Part shown: one piece after another, positions 42,398 through 49,942 of the stretch
Layout: the number at the start of each line of letters is the position of its first letter
Numbering within the stretch: position 1 is the first letter of the stretch
DNA from: Bacillota bacterium
Lineage (GTDB): Bacteria; Bacillota; Clostridia; Christensenellales; CAG-138
Length of the DNA: 61,054 bases
Assembly: GCA_023399275.1 (NCBI GenBank)
Contig: JAEWQH010000050.1
Location: 1-61,054, forward strand
Reading direction: 5' to 3'
Notes under the pieces: generated by a model
The model's database searches: none
The model's input: the letters and a program-made list of their open reading frames with translations, nothing else
Told to the model about the DNA's origin: nothing
Made by a program: the position numbers and the translations under genes

Positions 42398-43261
42398 TCA
42401 CTTTCCCAGCGCACGAAGCTCGCTCTCGGCGGCCCCGGTCTTGCGGTATTCGTAGATCTTCGCATCCACGAGAAAACGATACCAGTAGCTCTCGAAGTAG
42501 TGGTAGAGATACCCTTCCTTCCCGTCCAGAAATCCGAGCCGAATGTAGTAATTGTAGACAAACCAAAGCCATGCGCGCAAGAACATCGGCGCGCGGTAAT
42601 AGACCGTAAACTTCTTTCTGCGGTGCTTTCGAAGTCTGGGGTCTGTGTTTGCGTCGAAGCTTGCCCCCTGCTCAAAAGCCAGGTAGTCCTGCAGCTCGCG
42701 GATGGCATACCAGTTGTAGCGGCTGATATAGCTCGTCAGATCCTTGAAGTCATAGTGCAGATAGCGCTCCCTGATCGCGATGGTACGCCCCTCGAGCAGG
42801 ATCGTGTGCGCGTCGCGCTTGCGATCCTCGATCCGCCCTTTTCCGGTCTTGAAAAGCATGATCTTGCGCTTCTTGCTGCCGCCGTGCTTCATCTGCCGGC
42901 CGAGAAAGAAAAAATCGCTTTCCATGACGATGCCGTTGACATCGTCATGCGCGTGCTCGCGCAAAAGCGTCTCACAGCGCGCGCAGACCGCGGGCGTAAA
43001 GCGTTCGTCCGCATCCAGCCGCAGCGTCCAGGAGGTAGCGATGCCCGCGTTGTCCACGCCCCAGTTATACTGCGCGGCATAGTATGTAAACGGATGCGCA
43101 TAGACATCCGCGCCGCGCGCGCGCGCGATCTCCAGCGTTCGGTCCGTGCTGCCGCTGTCGATCACGACCACGCGCTCGCAAAACCCCGATACGGAGTCGA
43201 GACACGCGCCGATATTCTTTTCCTCGTTGAGCGTCAGGACAATCGCCGTTACATCCGCCAT
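42398..43261 (-). CDS. Glycosyltransferase family 2, WaaE/KdtX-like
   Basis: 287 aa. The TAIVLTLNEEKNIGACLDS start, VVVIDSGSTDRTLEIA, LRLDADERF metal motif near residue 88 and KRDAHTILLEG are typical of the WaaE/KdtX group. In Gram-negatives that group adds sugars to LPS core; in a Gram-positive it must act on another lipid- or wall-linked glycan. First gene of the operon; AAAGGA precedes the ATG. Basic residues are dense in the C-terminal third. Confidence 0.88.
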   Translation of the reverse strand: MADVTAIVLTLNEEKNIGACLDSVSGFCERVVVIDSGSTDRTLEIARARGADVYAHPFTYYAAQYNWGVDNAGIATSWTLRLDADERFTPAVCARCETLLREHAHDDVNGIVMESDFFFLGRQMKHGGSKKRKIMLFKTGKGRIEDRKRDAHTILLEGRTIAIRERYLHYDFKDLTSYISRYNWYAIRELQDYLAFEQGASFDANTDPRLRKHRRKKFTVYYRAPMFLRAWLWFVYNYYIRLGFLDGKEGYLYHYFESYWYRFLVDAKIYEYRKTGAAESELRALGK

Positions 43262-43327
43262 CGCGCGGTTCCTTTCAAAAAAAGAGGGAATTCTCTCCCT
43301 ATATACCTCGCCGTATGATACCCCCGT

Positions 43328-43356
43328 AGTTTACCATTTGCCCGGTGTTCTGTCAA
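43328..43356 (-). promoter_or_regulatory. Promoter of the surface-glycan operon
   Basis: Minus strand TTGACA, 17-bp spacer, TAAACT; predicted start about 60 bases before the first ATG. No other strong promoter was seen inside the operon. Confidence 0.83.
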
Positions 43357-43422
43357 ACGCGTCCGGCGCCTGTTCGCGCCCGTTCTCCGCCTCGCCGCGG
43401 GCGATTTTTCGCGGCGTTTTCC

Positions 43423-43451
43423 TTGTGATCCGCATGCAAACATGCTACACT
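43423..43451 (+). promoter_or_regulatory. Promoter giving a leaderless mRNA
   Basis: TTGTGA, 17-bp spacer, TACACT. Seven to eight bases after the -10 is the A of ATG 43459; no Shine-Dalgarno sequence. Divergent from the glycan promoter, about 65 bases away. Confidence 0.6.
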
Positions 43452-43458
43452 CCAACAC

Positions 43459-44181
43459 ATGAAACAACGCGCGTTTGACTATCTCGGGCAAAATCGTCTG
43501 GCCAACATCGACATGCTGGAAATGCTCCAGTTGCCGGACGTCCGCGTGGTGCTCGCCGGTGGCTCCGGCGTGCTGCTCGAGCACGACAGCCTGTTTGCGC
43601 TCGCCTGCGAGCCAGGGTGCGGAACGCGGTTTCTGCCGCTGCTCACGCAGGGGGCGGATGCCTCGGACGAGCGGATGATCGTGCTGCACGGTGCGGAGTT
43701 GCTGGATGCGCTGACACAAGACTGCGGCTTTACGACCATCATGGACTGTCGCAACGCCGCCTATCTTCTGGATACGCCGGTCCCCTATGTGCTGCCGCAA
43801 GGGGCGCAAATCCGCCCGCTCGACACCGGGCACGTCGAATTTGTGCATGCGCACTACCGCACGGTGGACGATATCGGCTACATTCGCGAGCGCATCGAAG
43901 CGGGCATGTTCGGCGTGTTCGTGCGCGGCGAACCGGCCGGCTTTTGCGGCACGCATGACGAGCGCTCCATGGGACTGCTGGAGATCCTGCCGGACTACCG
44001 CAGACTCGGCCTTGGCTACTGTCTGGAAGCGTACCTGATCAATCACCTGCTCGCGCTGGGCCGCGTCCCCTTTTGCCAGATCGCCATCCAAAATACCGCC
44101 TCTCTGCGGCTGCAGCAAAAGCTGGGGCTTACGCTCGCCCCCGCCGTGATCCATTGGCTTGGGCGCAAGCAGACGCACTGA
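43459..44181 (+). CDS. GNAT family N-acetyltransferase, two-part
   Basis: 240 aa. The first 110 residues are a less conserved N-terminal half; the C-terminal half has the acetyl-CoA loop LEILPDYRRLGLGYCLEAYL near residue 178 and IAIQNTASLRLQQKLGLTL. This layout resembles double-domain FR47-like acetyltransferases. The ATG is at the predicted transcription start. The substrate is unknown. It is the only plus-strand gene between 31.6 and 58 kb. Confidence 0.83.
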   Translation: MKQRAFDYLGQNRLANIDMLEMLQLPDVRVVLAGGSGVLLEHDSLFALACEPGCGTRFLPLLTQGADASDERMIVLHGAELLDALTQDCGFTTIMDCRNAAYLLDTPVPYVLPQGAQIRPLDTGHVEFVHAHYRTVDDIGYIRERIEAGMFGVFVRGEPAGFCGTHDERSMGLLEILPDYRRLGLGYCLEAYLINHLLALGRVPFCQIAIQNTASLRLQQKLGLTLAPAVIHWLGRKQTH

Positions 44182-44211
44182 GGGCGGACCCCAACGGCTC
44201 CGCCCTCACGT
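44180..44211 (+). terminator. Hairpin between convergent genes
   Basis: 9-bp stem GAGGGCGGA/TCCGCCCTC, 10-nt loop, then ACGTTTTACG. It probably ends the GNAT gene; it begins within its stop codon. Confidence 0.7.
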
Positions 44212-44221
44212 TTTACGTCGC

Positions 44222-45169
44222 TCAATCTTTGAGGTTGCTCTCTTTTTGGATGTAGAGCGGGCGCCGCTTGACCTGCATGTAGGTGCGCGCGACATACTCG
44301 CCGATGACGCCGAGCGCGAGCAGCACGAGCCCGCCGAGCGTGAGCATGATCGCCAGCAGGGACGGATAGCCCGCAACGGGGTTGCCCCAGATCATCGCGA
44401 TGAGCACGCGGACGACCATGTATATCAGCGCCAGCGCGGAGACCACGCTGCCCACTGCGGTCGCCAGCTGCAGCGGCGCGGTGGAGAAGGAGACGATTCC
44501 CTCGATCGCATACCGCGTCAGCTTCCAAAACGACCACTTGGTCTCGCCCGCCGCCCGCTCCACGTTCTCATACTCCAGCCAGACGGTGTCGAACCCGACC
44601 CACATGAAGATCCCCTTGGAGAAGCGGTGGTACTCGCCGAGCTCGAGCACCGCGTCCGTGACGCAGCGGCGCATCATGCGAAAATCCCGCGCGCCGTCGA
44701 CAAACTCCGTATCCGAAATCCGGTTGATCAGCCTGTAAAACGCCCGCGCAAACGCGCTGCGCAGTCTGGGCTCGCCCTTTCTCGTAACGCGGCGGGTGGC
44801 GACGCAGTCGCACGCGTCGGCCGAGAGCCGCTCCAGCATCTGCGGGATCATCTCCGGCGGATCCTGCAGGTCGCAGTCCATCACGCAGACAAAATCCCCT
44901 TTTGCGTTCTTCAGCCCCGCATACATGGCGGCCTCTTTGCCGAAGTTGCGCGAAAAGGAGATGTATTTCACCCGCTCGTCCGCGCGCGCAAGGTCGCGCA
45001 GGATCGATTGTGTTTGATCCTTCGAGCCGTCGTTGATCAGTAGCAGCTCAAAATCATAGCCCGGCAGCTGCGAAAACACGCGGCTTTGCATCGCTTCATA
45101 GTACAGCAGCAGCATGGCCTCTTCGTTGTAGCAGGGGCATACGATCGAGACCAGCGGTTGATCTTTCAT
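44222..45169 (-). CDS. GtrB/DPM-like family 2 glycosyltransferase, membrane-anchored
   Basis: 315 aa. The catalytic domain has VSIVCPCYNEEAMLLLY, LINDGSKDQTQ, SFSRNFGKEAAMYAGL and DCDLQDPPE (metal motif near residue 98), all typical of GtrB/dolichol-phosphate mannose synthase type enzymes. Two C-terminal membrane helices (about 225-300) precede a basic tail. Such proteins make polyprenyl-phosphate sugars. ATG 45169 has GGAGGAG upstream. Last gene of the mscL operon, 16 bases after its neighbour. Confidence 0.9.
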   Translation of the reverse strand: MKDQPLVSIVCPCYNEEAMLLLYYEAMQSRVFSQLPGYDFELLLINDGSKDQTQSILRDLARADERVKYISFSRNFGKEAAMYAGLKNAKGDFVCVMDCDLQDPPEMIPQMLERLSADACDCVATRRVTRKGEPRLRSAFARAFYRLINRISDTEFVDGARDFRMMRRCVTDAVLELGEYHRFSKGIFMWVGFDTVWLEYENVERAAGETKWSFWKLTRYAIEGIVSFSTAPLQLATAVGSVVSALALIYMVVRVLIAMIWGNPVAGYPSLLAIMLTLGGLVLLALGVIGEYVARTYMQVKRRPLYIQKESNLKD

Positions 45170-45185
45170 TCTCTCCTCCATCCGC

Positions 45186-45587
45186 TCATGCGTCCGCCGC
45201 GAGCAACGGCACCCCGCTGGCAAGCATGATCAACGCATAGGCGGCCAGCCAGACGCCGAGCGCGATCATCAGCGCGACGCGGCCTTTCTGCACGCTTCGC
45301 TTGACCCGCTTTTCAATCACGCCGGGCACAAACAACGCAATGAGCACCGCACCGACGGTGCCGAACATCCCCGTGGATTCAAACGAACCGAAGTACGTCA
45401 GCAGCAGCCCGCAAAGCAGGCCGAGCGCCGCGCCAACGGCGCGTTGAAGGAGGACCCACCGTGCCTCGGGAAGAGCGCGCACCTTCGTTTGCAGCTCGTC
45501 CAGTTCCTCCGCAGGCTGCGCGGGCGCATCCTGCCGCGGCAGGCCGCCCTGTTCTGTATCGGGGGTGGGCAGTTGATTTTTCTCCAA
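45186..45587 (-). CDS. Small membrane protein of unknown function
   Basis: 133 aa. The first 45 residues are polar and rich in Pro, Glu and Gln; then three hydrophobic segments follow (about 47-65, 72-90 and 102-122). The start is TTG 45587, one base after the mscL stop and nine after GGAGG. No family was recognised. Its place between mscL and gtrB suggests a membrane-related role. Confidence 0.65.
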   Translation of the reverse strand: MEKNQLPTPDTEQGGLPRQDAPAQPAEELDELQTKVRALPEARWVLLQRAVGAALGLLCGLLLTYFGSFESTGMFGTVGAVLIALFVPGVIEKRVKRSVQKGRVALMIALGVWLAAYALIMLASGVPLLAADA

Positions 45588-45588
45588 C

Positions 45589-46008
45589 TTATTCAACCTC
45601 CGACGTGCAGTATGGGCAGCGGGTCGCGTCGATCGGGATCCGGCTCTTGCAGTAGGGGCAAGTTTTCTCCGTCGGGACGGCCGTCTCCACCTCTCCCCTG
45701 CCGGATTTTGTGCCAAAGCTGCGCGCTGCACCGATGGCCTTCACGAGCAGGAAGAGCACGAGCGCCATGAGCAGGAAGTTGATGATCGCCGTGATAAACG
45801 CGCCGTAGCCGATGGAGACACCGCCGACTTGCCAGACCAGCTCGGTAAAGTTTGTGTCCGCAACGAGACCGATGAGCGGGGAGATGATGTCGTTGACCAG
45901 CGAGTCCACAATCCCCTTGAACGCCGCGCCGATGATGACGCCGACGGCCAGATCGACCACGCTGCCCTTGGCGATGAACGCCTTAAACTCGGAAAACAGC
46001 TTTTTCAT
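45589..46008 (-). CDS. mscL: Large-conductance mechanosensitive channel with zinc-ribbon tail
   Basis: 139 aa. MscL core: MKKLFSEFKAFIAKGSVVDLAVGVIIGAAF (TM1 with pore glycine/alanine pattern), periplasmic loop, and TM2 with AIINFLLMALVLFLLV. The usual C-terminal helical bundle is replaced by a CPYC-x10-CPYC zinc ribbon (residues 116-135). It releases solutes at osmotic downshock. AAGGAG precedes the ATG by a normal distance. First gene in the operon. Confidence 0.94.
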   Translation of the reverse strand: MKKLFSEFKAFIAKGSVVDLAVGVIIGAAFKGIVDSLVNDIISPLIGLVADTNFTELVWQVGGVSIGYGAFITAIINFLLMALVLFLLVKAIGAARSFGTKSGRGEVETAVPTEKTCPYCKSRIPIDATRCPYCTSEVE

Positions 46009-46067
46009 AGCGGGATCTCCTTGATGTAATGTGCTTTTTCATTAAAAACAAGCCTGATTTCCCGTTG

Positions 46068-46096
46068 AGTATATCATCTTATCCCGCCGGATTCAA
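46068..46096 (-). promoter_or_regulatory. Promoter of the mscL operon
   Basis: Minus strand TTGAAT, 17-bp spacer, TATACT; about 55 bases of leader before the ATG. Confidence 0.68.
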
Positions 46097-46192
46097 TCGA
46101 CGCGCGGGCAAAATCCGGCGCGGGATATGAGCGCGCGAAACATACGCGATCTCGCGCCGCACACCGCGCTCTGCGGCACAGGGCGCCCGCTG

Positions 46193-47539
46193 CTACATCC
46201 CCTGCGCAAGCATCGCGCGCGCGATGCGCTCAAACGCCGCGATATCGTTTCCCGCGATCAGGTCATAGCCGAGGCCATATCTGCCGGCCGCCAGCACGGA
46301 TGCGTCGTAGATGGCGTTCATCGTGTCCCGCAGGCGCGCGTCTACCTCCGCTCTGTTCCAGCTGTAGCGCAGACTGTTTTGCGCCATCTCGAGCGCAGAT
46401 ACGACCACGCCGCCCGAGCCTGCGGCCTTCGCCCCCGCAGTGACGATCCGGGGGCTGAGGCGCAGAAGCGTCAGCGCCTCGTTTGTGGCCGGCATGTTTG
46501 CCGCCTCCACATAATAGCGCGCGCCGTTTTCGAGTATCCGCTCGGCATCCTCCAGATGGATCTCATTTTCAATGGCACAGGGCATGACGATCTCCGCCCG
46601 CACCTCCCACGGCCGCCTGCCGGCGTAAAACGGCACACCGAAGCGCTCGGCATAAGCCTGCACCCTGTCTGCGCCGGATGCGCGCATCTGCGCCATGTAG
46701 TCGAGCTTTTCAGGCGTATGGACGCCGTCGGCATCGTAGACATACCCGTCCGGCCCGGACAATGTAACCACCCTCCCGCCGAGCTGCGCCGCCTTGCGGC
46801 ATACGCCCCATGCCATGTTGCCGAAGCCCGAAACGACGATGCGCTTGCCTTCCAGCGTCTCTCCGCGGTGCTCCAGCATCCGCGCGAGGAAATAGACCGC
46901 GCCAAATCCCGCGGCTTCCAGGCGCACCTTGGATCCGCCGTATGTCAGCCCTTTTCCGGTGATTGCGCCGCTTTCGGAGCGCCCCGTCAGACGCTTGTAT
47001 TCGCCATACAGGTATCCGATTTCGCGCGCGCCCACGCCGACGTCGCCTGCCGGCACATCGGTATCCGAGCCGATGTATCGATACAGCGACGTCATGAACG
47101 ACTGGCAAAAGCGCATGATCTCGCGCTCGCTCCTGCCCTTGGGGTCGAAGTCCGCCCCGCCGGCCGCGCCGCCGATGGGCAGGCCGGAAAGCGCGTTTTT
47201 ATACGTCTGCTCAAACCCCAGAAACTTCACGACGCCTGCGTTGAGGGACGGATGGAACCGCAGTCCGCCTTTGTATGGCCCGATGGCACTGTTGAACTGA
47301 ACGCGGTAGCCGTGGCTGGTATGCCAGCGGCCTTCGTCGTCCTCCCACGGCACAAGGAAGCTGACCATGCGTTCCGGCTCCACCATCCGGTTGAGCAGGT
47401 CGAGTCTTTCATACTCCGGGTTGCGCGCAACGGCAGGCGAAACCAGCGCAAGCCACGCCTTGACCGACTGCAGGTACTCCGCTTCATCCGCATACAGCCG
47501 CTGCAAACGGGCGAGCACGCTGTGTGTATATTCGTTCAC
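46193..47539 (-). CDS. Glutamate dehydrogenase paralogue lacking the catalytic lysine
   Basis: 448 aa with the length and order of hexameric class I glutamate dehydrogenase. The substrate Lys in IGPYKGGLRFHP, the second Lys in FEQTYKNALSG and the Asp in DVPAGDVGVGAREIGY are present, and the NAD(P) loop is VSGFGNMAWG. But the catalytic segment GGGKGGSDFDP is GGAAGGADFDP: the catalytic lysine (Lys125 of Clostridium symbiosum GDH) is Ala at residue 126, codon 47162-47164. Such a protein should not deaminate glutamate normally. The start is GTG 47539 with GGAGG; it is 10 bases after the stop of an intact GDH gene of identical length. It could be a regulatory subunit. Confidence 0.88.
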   Translation of the reverse strand: MNEYTHSVLARLQRLYADEAEYLQSVKAWLALVSPAVARNPEYERLDLLNRMVEPERMVSFLVPWEDDEGRWHTSHGYRVQFNSAIGPYKGGLRFHPSLNAGVVKFLGFEQTYKNALSGLPIGGAAGGADFDPKGRSEREIMRFCQSFMTSLYRYIGSDTDVPAGDVGVGAREIGYLYGEYKRLTGRSESGAITGKGLTYGGSKVRLEAAGFGAVYFLARMLEHRGETLEGKRIVVSGFGNMAWGVCRKAAQLGGRVVTLSGPDGYVYDADGVHTPEKLDYMAQMRASGADRVQAYAERFGVPFYAGRRPWEVRAEIVMPCAIENEIHLEDAERILENGARYYVEAANMPATNEALTLLRLSPRIVTAGAKAAGSGGVVVSALEMAQNSLRYSWNRAEVDARLRDTMNAIYDASVLAAGRYGLGYDLIAGNDIAAFERIARAMLAQGM

Positions 47540-47549
47540 GCACGCCTCC

Positions 47550-48896
47550 TTACACCAGGCCGTATGCCAGCATGGAGTCCGCAACCTTGAGGAACCCCGC
47601 GATGTTGGCGCCCGTTACAAAATCGCCCGGCGCGCCGTACTCCACAGCGACGCGGGAGACATTCTGATAAAGATCCGTCATGATGCCCCTGAGCTTGTCA
47701 TCCACCTCTTCAAAGCTCCAGAAAAAGCGCATGGAATTCTGGCTCATCTCCAGCGCCGAGGTGGCAACACCGCCTGCATTGGCCGCCTTGCCCGGCGCAA
47801 ACAGCACGCCGGCCGACTGAAACACCTCCACCGCCCCCGGCGTGGTGGACATATTGGAGCCCTCGGCCACGGCGAAGCAGCCGTTTTGCACCAGTGCCTT
47901 TGCGGACGTTTCGTCGATCTCGTTCTGTGTGGCACAGGGCAGCGCGATATCGCAGGGGATCTGCCACACGCCGGCGCAGCCCTCGCGGTACTCCGCCCCG
48001 GGGTGCATCTGCAGATATGCGCGGATGCGCTTGCGCTCCACCTCTTTGAGTTGCTTGACGCAGGACAGATCGATCCCGTTCTTGTCGTAAATAAACCCGC
48101 CGGAGTCCGACATGGCGACGACCCTTGCACCGAGCTGCGTCGCTTTCTCGCAAGCGTAGATCGCAACGTTTCCCGAGCCGGAAATCACGACCGTGGCCCC
48201 TTCGAAGCCCTTCCCTGCTGCCTTGAGCATGTTGTCCGTAAAGTAGCAAAGCCCGTACCCCGTCGCTTCGGTTCGCACCAAACTCCCGCCGTAGCTCAGC
48301 CCCTTGCCGGTCAGAACGCCCGTGAACTCATTGCGCAGGCGCTTATATTGCCCAAAGAGAAAGCCGATCTCTCGCGCGCCTACGCCGATATCTCCGGCGG
48401 GCACATCCGTATCCGGGCCGATGTACTTAAACAGCTCGGACATAAAGCTCTGGCAGAAGCGCTTCACCTCCGCGTCGGACCTGCCCTTCGGGTCGAAGTC
48501 GCTGCCGCCTTTCCCGCCGCCGATCGGCAGGCCGGTCAGGCTGTTTTTGAAGATTTGCTCAAACCCAAGAAACTTGACAATCCCCTCGTAAACGGATGGA
48601 TGAAAGCGCAGGCCTCCCTTGTATGGGCCGATCGCGCTGCTGAACTGCACCCGAAACCCGCGGTTGACATGCACCGCGCCTTGATCGTCCTCCCACGGTA
48701 CGCGGAATTTTATGATGCGCTCCGGTTCGACGAGACACTCCAGAACGCCCTCCGTCACATACTTCGGGTGCGCGGCCGCCACGGGTGCGAGCGACTGCAA
48801 AACCTCCCACACTGCCTGATGAAACTCCGGCTCCGCGGGATTTCGCTTCACGACGCGCTCCATCAGGCCGGTCAAGTACGGGTTTTGAACATGCAT
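47550..48896 (-). CDS. gdhA: Glutamate dehydrogenase
   Basis: 448-aa enzyme interconverting glutamate and 2-oxoglutarate plus ammonia. All catalytic residues are present: IGPYKGGLRFHPS, FEQIFKNSL, GGGKGGSDFDPKGRSD (catalytic Lys129), DVPAGDIGVGAREIG, and C-terminal ALEMSQNSMRF. The nucleotide loop is ISGSGNVAIY. Start M at 48896 has GGAG seven bases before it; an ATG seven codons upstream lacks a site. The paralogue lies directly downstream in the same operon. Cofactor choice (NADP or NAD) cannot be settled by eye. Confidence 0.93.
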   Translation of the reverse strand: MHVQNPYLTGLMERVVKRNPAEPEFHQAVWEVLQSLAPVAAAHPKYVTEGVLECLVEPERIIKFRVPWEDDQGAVHVNRGFRVQFSSAIGPYKGGLRFHPSVYEGIVKFLGFEQIFKNSLTGLPIGGGKGGSDFDPKGRSDAEVKRFCQSFMSELFKYIGPDTDVPAGDIGVGAREIGFLFGQYKRLRNEFTGVLTGKGLSYGGSLVRTEATGYGLCYFTDNMLKAAGKGFEGATVVISGSGNVAIYACEKATQLGARVVAMSDSGGFIYDKNGIDLSCVKQLKEVERKRIRAYLQMHPGAEYREGCAGVWQIPCDIALPCATQNEIDETSAKALVQNGCFAVAEGSNMSTTPGAVEVFQSAGVLFAPGKAANAGGVATSALEMSQNSMRFFWSFEEVDDKLRGIMTDLYQNVSRVAVEYGAPGDFVTGANIAGFLKVADSMLAYGLV

Positions 48897-48930
48897 CCAT
48901 CCGCTCCATTTCTCCATGCAGCGGCAGACG

Positions 48931-48976
48931 GAATACGCCCCGTATTCGCCATGACCTCGCTGTCATGATATATCAT
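48931..48976 (-). promoter_or_regulatory. Dyads upstream of gdhA
   Basis: Two perfect inverted repeats: GAATACG-N3-CGTATTC at 48931-48947 and the 12-bp palindrome ATGATATATCAT at 48965-48976, next to an A/T-rich stretch that should hold the promoter. Both could be operator sites. I did not find a convincing -35/-10 pair. Confidence 0.45.
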
Positions 48977-49101
48977 ATATTTTTGATTCTCCACTCTATC
49001 ATGCAAAAGCAATCCCGTCAAGGCGGGCGCGCCCTTGCCGCTTCCGCGGAAGCCGCCCGAAAAACCGGCGGCCGCCCCGTTTTGTTTCTTCGGCGTCTGC
49101 A

Positions 49102-49147
49102 TAAAACAATAAAAACCTCCGCTGTCTCGGGCTGTACAGCGGAGGCT
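49102..49147 (-). terminator. Terminator of the lipoprotein gene
   Basis: Minus strand: 10-bp stem CCTCCGCTGT/ACAGCGGAGG, 10-nt loop, then TTTTTATTGTTTTA. It lies about 45 bases after the lipoprotein stop. Confidence 0.85.
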
Positions 49148-49191
49148 TGCCCCGTCGGGCGGCAGATACGGCGCTCTCTCGCCGGCCGGTA

Positions 49192-49869
49192 TTATGGATA
49201 ATAGATGATCAGCGCGTCTATCGCGGAAAGATCGCTGTCCTTGATCATCCAGAATCCGTCGGAATCCTGCTCCACCTGAACCACCAGGGACTGCTCTTCC
49301 ATCGTGCCCATCTGGGGCAGCAGCGCGCGGCACGTGGAGAGGATCGTCTGCGCCCAGAGCGCATCGTACGCCTGATACTCCTCTTCGTTCATGGCCGCGA
49401 CCTGTTCGTCGGTATAGTCTGCAAAGACGTCGGCAGAATACGCATCCCAGTTCTCATAGAGTAGCTCGAAGATGTCGAGCGGACGCACCTGAACCTTTAC
49501 TCCGAATGTTTTATCGTCTATCTTGGCCGCGTCGGAAACGGTGAAATCCGCCTTTGCGTATATATCGCGGTAGAGCTCTATGATCTCGCCATAGAGCGCT
49601 TCGGTCGGATATTCGATCCCATAGTAGCCGATAAAGTACTCCGCCTCCGTCCGGAGAGCGGCTTCATATGCTTCCTCCCCTTCCGCCTGGGTCATGTCGA
49701 CCAGCTTCAGATAGCTCGCATCGTACTTGCCGAGGTAGATACCGTCCAGATTGCCCTGCACAAGTTGCACCGCATCCGTGGCGGTGACGCCGAGCAGCGA
49801 GCAGCCAAACAGGCCAAGCGCTAAGGCCAGCAGCAGAAATATTGCGATTGCTTTTGTTGTTTTTCTCAT
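49192..49869 (-). CDS. Putative lipoprotein
   Basis: 225 aa. The signal peptide has a basic start (MRKTTK), hydrophobic core and lipobox LGLFGC with Cys at residue 23, so it should be lipid-anchored outside the membrane. The mature part is acidic, with an alpha/beta pattern and no family recognised by eye (some likeness to DUF5105-type clostridial lipoproteins is only a guess). Downstream of the giant signalling protein on the same strand, but it has its own promoter and terminator. Confidence 0.78.
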   Translation of the reverse strand: MRKTTKAIAIFLLLALALGLFGCSLLGVTATDAVQLVQGNLDGIYLGKYDASYLKLVDMTQAEGEEAYEAALRTEAEYFIGYYGIEYPTEALYGEIIELYRDIYAKADFTVSDAAKIDDKTFGVKVQVRPLDIFELLYENWDAYSADVFADYTDEQVAAMNEEEYQAYDALWAQTILSTCRALLPQMGTMEEQSLVVQVEQDSDGFWMIKDSDLSAIDALIIYYP

Positions 49870-49913
49870 TTTCCCCTCATTTTTGAATCTTTTTTTGCGT
49901 TCCCGATGCCACC

Positions 49914-49942
49914 AGCGTAAGGCATTGAGAAAAAAAAGTCAA
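49914..49942 (-). promoter_or_regulatory. Possible lipoprotein promoter
   Basis: Minus strand TTGACT, 17-bp spacer, TACGCT; the -35 overlaps the stop codon of the giant protein. Confidence 0.42.

Noticed and set aside
47540..47584. Longer N-terminus of the lysine-less GDH overlapping the intact GDH gene
   Set aside because: GGAGG and GTG at 47539 give a normal start; the extra residues are unlike GDH.
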